Of a stretch of 12,253 nucleotides of DNA, positions 6,168 through 11,938 are shown in pieces. Numbering within the stretch: the first letter of the stretch is position 1; each line of letters begins with the position of its first letter. Under the pieces are notes generated by a model, which had not been told where the DNA came from, ran no database searches, and saw nothing but the letters and a program-made list of their open reading frames with translations. This stretch comes from Candidatus Daviesbacteria bacterium GW2011_GWA2_42_7 (lineage in GTDB: Bacteria; Patescibacteriota; Microgenomatia; Daviesbacterales; UBA10151). The stretch covers positions 1 through 12,253 of the forward strand of contig LCEJ01000017.1 in assembly GCA_000997105.1 (NCBI GenBank). The letters run 5' to 3'. The position numbers were made by a program, and so were the translations under genes.

Positions 6168-7303
6168 ATTTTTCGGGAAGTTTTTAACAAATCTGTTATT
6201 ATTCTAAGACAATCCTTAACTCCATTGCCGTGGTTTGAAATATACGTTTTTTGTCGGGAAACCTGCAGGTTTTGAAGATCCCTATTTTTAACAAATTCAT
6301 TTAACCTTTTTATCATGTCTTCTTGTGCTTTGGTGTCTTTTTCAAAAACGTGGAGTTGGTCTAGGTACAGGGATAATCTTTTACGGAAACCTTTATTTAA
6401 CATTTTAATTTCATCGTAGTAATCCGTGAAGTGTATTTTCATTGTTGCAACTCCCTCTTTCACAAAGCTATTAAGCTGCATGTAGTTGCTTGCATTAGAT
6501 GGGGGAAGGAAGATGGTAGGTACATTATAGCTGAATGCTTCTAGAGGTGTTTCCAGCCCAGGTGTCATAATAGCTAATTTGGAATTTGCAAGCTCTTGAG
6601 CAAATTGTAAATGCGGTAAAGTTTGGAAAACAAATTTTTTATTTATTTTTTTCTTTGAATCCATTTGCTTAATAACTCTTTCATTTCCGGTTATTATTAC
6701 GTTTTCAAACTCGGAAAAGTCTATCCTTTCAAGCAGTTTGCGTATTAAAAAAGGATAATTGGTTTCTTTTCCTACCTTATACCATCCCTTTGCTTCCATT
6801 CCGCCAAATGCAACTATAACTTGGTTTTTATTTTTCTTGGTGTCGAGTACAGATAAATCTACCAAGGGGCCAACGCTTTTAAGATTTTTTACTTTCGGTC
6901 CATATATGCGCATATTCCGTCCATCTTTCACTGAATTTTGCTTAATATAGCAATCAACATTCAAAATGTAATCAGGAATTTCATTTCTCCACCAGAAAAG
7001 TGTATCGAGCCAAATGGTATACAGTCCGACTTTTTGAGCTAATCTTACACTTGCCATATCCATGCATGATAATAAAACATCAGCGGTTTTAAATGTGTTC
7101 GTCATCTTTTTCTCAAAATCTTTTGAGTCGGTATCCATGTGGACAATTTTGTCAAAAGGCTCTTTGCTTCCCAATTGATATGCAGTACCCTCTCCGATAA
7201 ATTGTATCTGGTAACCTGCAGCTTTAAGATATGGGTTAATGGTTAATAATTTACCAATAGGGCCGAATGCGTAGTTTTGTGCGACTGCGATAATTTTTGC
7301 CAT
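6134..7303 (-). CDS. GT-B fold glycosyltransferase
   Basis: The protein has 389 residues. The N-terminal Rossmann half begins KIIAVAQNYAFGPIGKLL and continues with YLKAAGYQIQFIG, as in UDP-sugar transferases of the GT1/GT28 type. The linker SVGPLV precedes a second Rossmann strand VIVAFGGMEAKGW. The donor site is MTPGLETPLEAF (about 246-257), followed by NVPTIFLPP. It probably acts in the cytosol or on the inner membrane face; donor and acceptor are unknown. I moved the start from ATG 7309 to ATG 7303 because the TATAAT at 7311-7316 ends 1 nt before 7309 but 7 nt before 7303. Its position beside methyltransferase, sulfotransferase and kinase genes suggests glycan or glycolipid assembly. Confidence 0.75.
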   Translation of the reverse strand: MAKIIAVAQNYAFGPIGKLLTINPYLKAAGYQIQFIGEGTAYQLGSKEPFDKIVHMDTDSKDFEKKMTNTFKTADVLLSCMDMASVRLAQKVGLYTIWLDTLFWWRNEIPDYILNVDCYIKQNSVKDGRNMRIYGPKVKNLKSVGPLVDLSVLDTKKNKNQVIVAFGGMEAKGWYKVGKETNYPFLIRKLLERIDFSEFENVIITGNERVIKQMDSKKKINKKFVFQTLPHLQFAQELANSKLAIMTPGLETPLEAFSYNVPTIFLPPSNASNYMQLNSFVKEGVATMKIHFTDYYDEIKMLNKGFRKRLSLYLDQLHVFEKDTKAQEDMIKRLNEFVKNRDLQNLQVSRQKTYISNHGNGVKDCLRIITDLLKTSRKIQRGKAKSTFS

Positions 7304-7310
7304 AAGCATT

Positions 7311-7339
7311 ATTATACTCTAGGCCTTATTTCCTATCAA
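7311..7339 (-). promoter_or_regulatory. Promoter of the glycosyltransferase gene, leaderless
   Basis: TTGATA (7334-7339), a 17-bp spacer and TATAAT (7311-7316), one of the best consensus matches in the window. The -10 box ends 7 nt before ATG 7303, which fixes the start codon. Confidence 0.7.
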
Positions 7340-7348
7340 GTGGAGAAG

Positions 7349-7930
7349 TTAGGGGTCCCCGTGATCCTCATGGGGCTGTTTGCTTAATAAATACCTATAG
7401 GAATTTTCTATTTGCTCTTTGTAATTTGCAGACACGTCAAAATATGCTATTTTATGTAGCTCACACTCCTTCTCTAGAAAGATACTCATATTTCTTATCC
7501 ATTTACATAAATCATTTAGCTGTTGTGAATTTAATTTATTAATCCACCAATCGTTTTTACTCGAGTTATTTACAAGCGTTTCCGGTTGCAGTTTGTCTGA
7601 TCCTAAAAAGCAGGCTTTCAACTGAAACTCTTTTTTCAAGGTCGAAACTTGTTCAGGGAGAAAACTGTCGCCTTCTATGACATAGTGCTCCACAACGGGT
7701 TGGTTGTGCTTTATAAATTGATACAAGAATGGGTAAAATTTTTCAGCTTTGTTTCTAAATTCTTGTTCATTAAATTTAGTAAAAACTTTTACATCAAGTT
7801 GAGGAGCTGCGAACATAAGCATATGAATAATCCAATCAGTATCAATATATGCAATTTTATCTCTTTCAAGAATAAGATTAGCTAATGTACTTTTTCCAAC
7901 TCGCGGGACACCACCAATAAGATATAGCAT
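7349..7930 (-). CDS. P-loop kinase-like protein of unknown substrate
   Basis: The protein has 193 residues. It starts MLYLIGGVPRVGKSTLANLI, in which GVPRVGKST (7-15) is a Walker A loop. AYIDTDWI (27-34) resembles the acidic strand after helix 1 in nucleoside, shikimate or zeta-toxin-type kinases. VIEGDSFLPEQV is a second strand that could close the active site. Size and layout fit a small-molecule or nucleotide kinase. No diagnostic substrate motif is seen. TATACT ends 6 nt before the ATG, suggesting a leaderless message. A GC-rich hairpin lies over the last codons. The C-terminal PHEDHGDP is encoded by this GC-rich stretch and may be a replaced tail. Confidence 0.6.
   Translation of the reverse strand: MLYLIGGVPRVGKSTLANLILERDKIAYIDTDWIIHMLMFAAPQLDVKVFTKFNEQEFRNKAEKFYPFLYQFIKHNQPVVEHYVIEGDSFLPEQVSTLKKEFQLKACFLGSDKLQPETLVNNSSKNDWWINKLNSQQLNDLCKWIRNMSIFLEKECELHKIAYFDVSANYKEQIENSYRYLLSKQPHEDHGDP
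7357..7375. other. GC-rich hairpin at the 3' end of the P-loop kinase gene
   Basis: On the plus strand CCCCGTGA and TCATGGGG pair around a 3-nt TCC loop, with one G-T wobble, and GGGGTCCCC overlaps at 7352-7360. It stands out in AT-rich DNA. No U-run follows in either direction, so it is not a classical terminator. It sits just upstream of the glycosyltransferase promoter. Confidence 0.35.
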
Positions 7931-7936
7931 AAAAGA

Positions 7937-7942
7937 AGTATA
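7937..7942 (-). promoter_or_regulatory. -10 box of the P-loop kinase gene
   Basis: TATACT on the minus strand ends 6 nt before ATG 7930. The -35 region is weak (TTTTTG at 17 bp). Confidence 0.4.
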
Positions 7943-7966
7943 ACAGATGTTTTAGCTATCAAAAAG

Positions 7967-8502
7967 CTATTTCGCCTTCAAGTGATCCACACTGTCAAAG
8001 TATTCGACAGTAACTTTTTTTTCGCGATAAACAATTTTTGTAATAGAGCATTCTCTAATTCCCTCCATTTTTCTTTTAGAAAATAGGGATTTATATTTCT
8101 CGGAAAGCATTACTAGAAAGTCTCGGATAGTCCCTCCATGCGTTATCAAAAGAATATTTCCATTTTCATAAGCTTTTGCCAATTTTCCCATAATGTTCCC
8201 GAGTCTTTTTGCAGTTTCTGTCACGGAGCTTCCAAATTTTGGCTTGAATTCCTTATTTTGGCTGGCATATTCCCAGTCTTTTAAGAAGTCTTCAAAGGAT
8301 TGATTTGGTAAATCCCCCCAATTCATGAGAAATTATTAACTGTTTCTTTGGCTCGGGCAGATGAACTAGTGAGAATTGCGGTAATAGAATTTTTTTTAGA
8401 TATTCTGCCGATATCTCTGCTTGAATTTTTCCTAACTTTGATAATCCTAGATCCCTAGGTTTTTTTCTTTTTTCTCCATAACGGATTAAGTAAAAAAACC
8501 AT
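7967..8502 (-). pseudogene. Histidine phosphatase (phosphoglycerate mutase superfamily), decayed
   Basis: The intact 119-codon ORF (7967-8326) carries only the C-terminal half, beginning MNWGDLPNQSF and including LLITHGGTIRD, the second catalytic His region. Upstream, the missing N-terminus is readable in two other frames. One has FYLIRYGEKRKK and LSKLGKIQAEISAEYL (about 8493-8398). The other has AILTSSSARAKETVNNFS (about 8377-8324). Removing one T from the 7-T run (8492-8498) gives a clean start MVFYLIRYGE from ATG 8502. Adding one A to the 8-A run (8390-8397) joins the next piece. A third break with some lost residues lies just before MNWG. The catalytic RHG is RYG, so the nucleophilic His is gone as well. 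The gene follows the phosphoribosyltransferase by 7 nt. Confidence 0.75.
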
Positions 8503-8509
8503 ACAAAGA

Positions 8510-9157
8510 TTATTTAAAATGGTATAGTTCTCCATTTCCGATTACAACCTCTTTGGTGTATCCTCCTTCGGCAATGAACTGAACCAAGGAAATAATTGGA
8601 ATTGAGTATTTTTTTTTCAGTTCCTGCCTTCCGTTTAAAGAAACTTTTTCTGCAACAAACAAAGCCTGCTTAATAATGGCTCCTCCTCCAATGGTTGCCT
8701 GGATTATAGCGGAAGCCGTCCCTCCGGAGCTCAAAAGGTCATCTATTAAAATTACCTTTTTTCCTTTCTTTATTCCATTAATAAATATAGTTCCCTTCCC
8801 GGAAAAACCCACCGATGCTTCGACAGATAGCTCTCCAGGTCCACCACTCGGATACCAGTTAGCGAGCGTGTAGGGAATTTTTGTTCTCACGGAGACAGCA
8901 TGTGTTAGTGGTCCTCCTCCTCGATCTGCTTCTAAAACAATAAGATCAATGTTCTCAAAATCTCCGATATAGACAATAAGGTCAGCCATATCTTCTATAA
9001 GCGAAGGTTCCATTGGAGGATAGAAGTCCGTGAGGGTGAAAAGGGAATAGGGGTAGCCTGTTTTATCATAATAAATTGGCTTGTTTATAAAGCACTTTTT
9101 TATTCGCTCAAGTTTCTCTTGGATTGAGTAATTGTCAAAAGATTTTAATTTCAGCAT
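8510..9157 (-). CDS. Phosphoribosyltransferase, adenine-PRTase-like
   Basis: The protein has 215 residues. The PRPP-binding signature is VILIDDLLSSGGT (135-147), a hydrophobic strand, two acidic residues and a glycine loop, as in type I PRTases. VLEADRGGGPLTHAVS (74-89) matches the PPi-loop region of adenine and xanthine PRTases, and LANWYPSGGPGELSVEAS forms the flexible loop with an extra Gly-Pro segment. A purine salvage role, making a nucleotide from a base and PRPP in the cytosol, is likely but the base is unassigned. It lies 25 bp downstream of the HAD gene on the same strand and has no clear promoter or Shine-Dalgarno sequence, so co-transcription is likely. The start ATG 9157 is the first in frame. 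Confidence 0.7.
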   Translation of the reverse strand: MLKLKSFDNYSIQEKLERIKKCFINKPIYYDKTGYPYSLFTLTDFYPPMEPSLIEDMADLIVYIGDFENIDLIVLEADRGGGPLTHAVSVRTKIPYTLANWYPSGGPGELSVEASVGFSGKGTIFINGIKKGKKVILIDDLLSSGGTASAIIQATIGGGAIIKQALFVAEKVSLNGRQELKKKYSIPIISLVQFIAEGGYTKEVVIGNGELYHFK

Positions 9158-9182
9158 ATAATGAAGCTAACATATAATTTTC

Positions 9183-9938
9183 CTAATCTAAAACTTGCCT
9201 TTCTCTCAATGCTGCTTCTAGTTGATCTTTGTTTTCAAACTGGATGGTTTGAATTCCATAAGCTCGCGCAACTGCGATTTTTTCTGGGCTATCATCAATA
9301 AGCAAAGCTTCTTCAGGCTGGAGGTTGAACTTTTCAAGGACGTAAAGAAAAAAACTCCTTCTATGTCCCTGTGAGCTAACAACTTCAGGATCGGTCTTAA
9401 GCATGCCAACTTCGTTTGAGGCAAAAACTCTATAATTGCTAAGATCAAGAAGCTGTTGTTGTCTTGCAACCTGCCATTCGCAGGCATCCGTTACAAACAC
9501 AATATTATCGTTCCCGACTTTTTTGGAAACTTTCCCTAATATTTTCAGCATTCCTGGCACTACTCCTACAATATGACTATCGTGTGCTTCCCGGATTTGT
9601 TCATCGGTAACATTTGGCATTCCTAGCTCTCTTCTTAAGGCATCGCAAAGCTCATGTCCATCTATTCTTCCTCTTGTAAATTCGTAGTATTCATTTAAAC
9701 CAAAAACTAAGCCTGTTTTTTCAGCTGGAAGCCCAAAATTATCCAATGCAGTCTGATATAAAGTTCTATATCTTGCGTCAAGAAAAACACGTCCTAAATC
9801 GAACATTAAGACCTTTGGTGTTGGTAGTCTTATCTCCGTGCTGATCGGCATTTCCCCTAAGCTTTTTGTTGAGAGAATCTGCCATCTTGTTATTTCTGAA
9901 TTACCTATTCCTGAAGGCTTTTGTTCTATAGTTCCCAT
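9183..9938 (-). CDS. HAD superfamily hydrolase (subfamily IA, YihX-like)
   Basis: The protein has 251 residues. HAD motif I is MFDLGRVFLD, with nucleophile D47 and Gly at +2, as in the YihX-type DLGNV variant. The cap covers roughly residues 55-125. Motif II is VFVTDA (T150), motif III has K181 in GMLKTDP, and motif IV is LLIDDSPEKIAVARAYGI with D215 and D216. All four are present, so phosphatase activity is likely, probably on a small phosphorylated metabolite. The first about 40 residues precede the usual HAD start; ATG at residue 30 would give a protein nearer family length, but neither start has a good ribosome site. A promoter upstream (9959-9987) supports ATG 9938. An IS is inserted just beyond that promoter. 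Confidence 0.8.
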   Translation of the reverse strand: MGTIEQKPSGIGNSEITRWQILSTKSLGEMPISTEIRLPTPKVLMFDLGRVFLDARYRTLYQTALDNFGLPAEKTGLVFGLNEYYEFTRGRIDGHELCDALRRELGMPNVTDEQIREAHDSHIVGVVPGMLKILGKVSKKVGNDNIVFVTDACEWQVARQQQLLDLSNYRVFASNEVGMLKTDPEVVSSQGHRRSFFLYVLEKFNLQPEEALLIDDSPEKIAVARAYGIQTIQFENKDQLEAALRERQVLD

Positions 9939-9958
9939 AGTTAATAACTAAAAGCTGA

Positions 9959-9987
9959 ATTATATTAAATTTAAAGGCTAGCTGCAA
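9959..9987 (-). promoter_or_regulatory. Promoter of the HAD hydrolase gene
   Basis: TTGCAG (9982-9987), a 17-bp spacer and TATAAT (9959-9964) on the minus strand, with a leader of about 13 nt. The IS target duplication (9988-9991) touches the -35 box, and the transposase reading frame runs through the spacer. Confidence 0.5.
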
Positions 9988-11047
9988 TCTTTGTAGAAGA
10001 CGGGGACATCGGTGACACTCCTGATGGATGTAGATCAATATACTCAAGCGGGGTCAGATAGTCAAGAGTTTCGTGGGGACGAACAGAGTTGTACTCAATC
10101 AACCAGTCGAGTAGCCTTTTGTTAAACTCGTCAACATCTTCAATACCAATATCAATAATATCAACAAATTCTTCTTGTATCGTTCTGTTAAAGCGCTCCA
10201 GTACTAGATTATCTTTTGGTGTATGAGGTCTTGAATACCACTGAGGGAGTTTGAGTTCCTCGCATGCTTTTTTAAAGTCCTTTTCAAACTCTGATCCATT
10301 GTCATGATGAAGGTTCATAATTCCTCCCTCAGTAAGGTATATTAATCTCGCGAGAAAATCGGCAGCCTGTCTTGATGAATGGGTTTTGTAGAATCTTGCA
10401 AATGCCAGTTTTGTAATCTCATCAATTGCGGTGATTAGATAGCGGTATCCTCCTTCTGTTAAGGTAAATACGACTGTATCAATATGCCAGAGGTGGTTTG
10501 GTATATTTTTCTTTTCAAACTCCGTAATCCTTTTCCTGGGATTCTTTTGTGCCTGTTTTCTCTTCTTTTCTTGTTTTTGATGTTCTACTTGATTAAAGTA
10601 GAGTTTCTCATCTTCAATTACCTTCTGTATCTTCCAGCTTGATATATGTTCATGGTAAATTTTAAAGTATCTTCTCTTAAGCTTCATCTTTCCCCATTTG
10701 ATATGTTTCTTTCTTAGCTTTCTGATTCTGTCTTTTTGAATGAAAGAGATTTCTCTTCGTCGTGTATTAGCGGGTTTCCGAGATTCTTCCTCAAGCGTTG
10801 ACAGGTCGATTTCTTTAAATCTGGCTAACCACTTGTGGATGGTTTTACGAGTTACACCAAAATGCTTGGCAGTATCAGTGGCATTTCTTTTTCCTACGGT
10901 ATGGTAAAAAATTATCCATTCAAGCTTAAGTTGAGCTTTATCTGACAACGACTTCTTCCCAACAGATCTGATTAGCTCCCATTTGCCGGGAATCTTTACT
11001 TCTTTTGGATGAACATAATATTTGTATGTATTTCCTACATGGTACAT
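9971..11047 (-). CDS. IS481-family transposase (DDE integrase core)
   Basis: The protein has 358 residues. An N-terminal helix-turn-helix (about 53-79, with TAKHFGVTRKTIHKWL) is followed by a basic linker and a DDE integrase core. The catalytic triad is D190 (WHIDTVV), D249 (HHDNGSEF) and E284 (NLVLERFNR); the last two are separated by 34 residues, as expected for DD(34)E. The C-terminal RPHETLDYLTPLEY is typical. A strong Shine-Dalgarno sequence AGGGAGGTG lies 10 nt before ATG 11047, unlike most host genes here. The last six codons (KIAASL) and the stop at 9971 lie outside the left inverted repeat, in host DNA, so the element appears to lack its own stop codon. The gene looks intact and possibly active. 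Confidence 0.93.
   Translation of the reverse strand: MYHVGNTYKYYVHPKEVKIPGKWELIRSVGKKSLSDKAQLKLEWIIFYHTVGKRNATDTAKHFGVTRKTIHKWLARFKEIDLSTLEEESRKPANTRRREISFIQKDRIRKLRKKHIKWGKMKLKRRYFKIYHEHISSWKIQKVIEDEKLYFNQVEHQKQEKKRKQAQKNPRKRITEFEKKNIPNHLWHIDTVVFTLTEGGYRYLITAIDEITKLAFARFYKTHSSRQAADFLARLIYLTEGGIMNLHHDNGSEFEKDFKKACEELKLPQWYSRPHTPKDNLVLERFNRTIQEEFVDIIDIGIEDVDEFNKRLLDWLIEYNSVRPHETLDYLTPLEYIDLHPSGVSPMSPSSTKIAASL
9992..10019. repeat. Left terminal inverted repeat of the IS
   Basis: Starts TGTAGAAGA and contains ACATCGGT and ACAC. These three blocks match the reverse complement of the right end, with four or five substitutions and one 1-nt gap between them. It lies inside the 3' end of the transposase coding sequence. 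Confidence 0.85.
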
Positions 11048-11105
11048 CGGTTTTTTTCACCTCCCTTTGAAGTAGCTATTTTACTTCAAATGTGTAACCG
11101 ATGTA
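11043..11105 (-). promoter_or_regulatory. Nested inverted repeats covering the transposase start and ribosome site
   Basis: Outer arms TACATCGGTT (11043-11052) and AACCGATGTA (11096-11105) are perfectly complementary. Inner arms TTTGAAGTA (11066-11074) and TACTTCAAA (11082-11090) are also perfect, with a 7-nt loop. In an RNA that enters from outside the element, the outer stem would hide the transposase AUG and trap the Shine-Dalgarno sequence between the stems. TAAAAT at 11078-11083 could be a -10 box whose transcript lacks the 5' arms. Confidence 0.5.
11058..11066 (-). promoter_or_regulatory. Shine-Dalgarno sequence of the transposase gene
   Basis: AGGGAGGTG lies 10 nt before ATG 11047. 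It is the strongest ribosome binding site in the window, where host genes mostly have none. Confidence 0.75.
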
Positions 11106-11119
11106 TCTCATCTTCTACA
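11091..11119. repeat. Right terminal inverted repeat of the IS
   Basis: Ends TCTTCTACA and contains ACCGATGT and GTGT, pairing with the left repeat at 9992-10019. It is followed directly by TCTT (11120-11123), which repeats the TCTT before the left end (9988-9991). Confidence 0.85.
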
Positions 11120-11175
11120 TCTTTTAATTCCGGTCAGAAAACTCAGAAAACTGGGCGAATCAGTCTTATATAAAC

Positions 11176-11240
11176 CAGATAAATCTGATCTATCCGATTT
11201 GTTCCCTAATCTGAAACACCGATTACACTGATACTCTGAA
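11176..11240. repeat. Degenerate short tandem motif (CTGAT/CCGAT), period about 8-9
   Basis: CTGAT at 11185, CCGAT at 11194, CTGAA at 11211, CCGAT at 11219, CTGAT at 11228 and CTGAA at 11236 are spaced 9, 17, 8, 9 and 8 nt. A palindrome CAGATAAATCTG (11176-11187) begins the array. Confidence 0.4.
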
Positions 11241-11274
11241 TTTTCCGGAATATGTTATTGTCAAAGGCCGGCTG

Positions 11275-11304
11275 TTTACATCGAATAAAACGAAATGCTA
11301 TAAT
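11275..11304 (+). promoter_or_regulatory. Promoter of the cupin epimerase gene, leaderless type
   Basis: TTTACA (11275-11280), an 18-bp spacer and TATAAT (11299-11304) with an extended TGC before it. The -10 box ends 9 nt before ATG 11314. Confidence 0.65.
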
Positions 11305-11313
11305 TTGAGCAAT

Positions 11314-11865
11314 ATGGACAAAGCTCTAACACTGGATGACATTGATGAGAAAAGCCAAGGCAATATTTATACTCAGGACTACTCTGCAAAACCCACAATT
11401 GAAGGTGTAAAAATAGTTCCGGTTAAGAATTTTGTTGGTGAGGACGGGGATTTCTCGGAAATCATAAGGATGGAAAATGGAGGTATTGAAGGTATTCCCG
11501 GATTTGAGTTGAAACAGGTGAACAGATCCAAGCTCCTCCCAGGCGCAATTAAAGGCTGGCATCTTCACTTTTCTCAGGATGATGTGTTTTACCTTCCTCC
11601 TTCCGATTCTCTTCTTGTTGGGCTCTGGGACTTACGAAAAGATTCCAAGACTAACGGGGTGAGTATGAAGATAACTCTCGGGAGTGGACAATCTTCTCTG
11701 CTTTTTGTTCCTGCCGGGGTGGCTCACGGAATGGTAAATATAACAGGCGCGCCTGTTGATCTTTTTTACTTTGTGAGTGAAAAGTTTGATCCGCAAAATC
11801 CGGATGAGAGAAGACTTCCTTGGGATTCTCTTGGCGCAGATTTCTGGACCCCAAAACGAGATTAA
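11314..11865 (+). CDS. RmlC-like cupin, dTDP-4-dehydrorhamnose 3,5-epimerase family
   Basis: The protein has 183 residues. The cupin core contains GWHLHFSQDD (81-90), matching the RGLHFQ-type strand of RmlC, and FVPAGVAHGMVNITG (131-145), matching the family motif around the conserved PxGxAHG histidine (H138). The tail PDERRLPWDSLGADFW resembles the RmlC ending with its IxWxDP and W. The family epimerises 4-keto-6-deoxy sugars for surface polysaccharides, but dTDP-rhamnose is not proven because no rmlA, B or D gene is in view. The TTG at 11305 is rejected as start because it directly follows the -10 box; ATG 11314 fits a leaderless message. The first about 30 residues are acidic and not typical of RmlC. 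Confidence 0.75.
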   Translation: MDKALTLDDIDEKSQGNIYTQDYSAKPTIEGVKIVPVKNFVGEDGDFSEIIRMENGGIEGIPGFELKQVNRSKLLPGAIKGWHLHFSQDDVFYLPPSDSLLVGLWDLRKDSKTNGVSMKITLGSGQSSLLFVPAGVAHGMVNITGAPVDLFYFVSEKFDPQNPDERRLPWDSLGADFWTPKRD

Positions 11866-11926
11866 TCATCTCTTCTTCTGCTTTTCCTCGATTATAGCAA
11901 TTTAACAATATGGCAATTTATTTATG

Positions 11927-11932
11927 TATAAT
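11927..11932 (+). promoter_or_regulatory. -10 box of the M50 protease gene, leaderless
   Basis: A perfect TATAAT ends 6 nt before ATG 11939, so the start codon should be at or next to the first transcribed base. The -35 region is poor. Confidence 0.6.
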
Positions 11933-11938
11933 TAACTC

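Larger units (their letters stand above)
9992..11119 (-). mobile_element. Complete IS481-family insertion sequence, 1128 bp
   Basis: The element is bounded by imperfect inverted repeats of 28-29 bp that begin TGT and end ACA, with a single transposase gene between them. The same four bases, TCTT, flank both ends (9988-9991 and 11120-11123), giving a target site duplication. It inserted between the divergent HAD gene and cupin gene. Confidence 0.85.

Noticed and set aside
7304..7309. ATG at 7309 as glycosyltransferase start
   Set aside because: Only 1 nt separates it from the -10 box; ATG 7303 fits the spacing and gives the natural N-terminus MAKIIAV.
7967..8502. Sequencing error as the whole explanation for the broken histidine phosphatase
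   Set aside because: Two breaks are in homopolymers and could be errors, but the RHG-to-RYG change and the residues lost before MNWG are not of that kind; I keep error as a partial possibility.
11305..11313. TTG start at 11305 for the cupin protein
   Set aside because: It directly follows TATAAT (11299-11304) and would lie upstream of the transcription start; ATG 11314 is preferred.
11855..11890. GAGAT/ATCTC hairpin after the cupin gene as a terminator
   Set aside because: The stem is only 5 bp and is followed by a mixed C/T tract, not a T-run.
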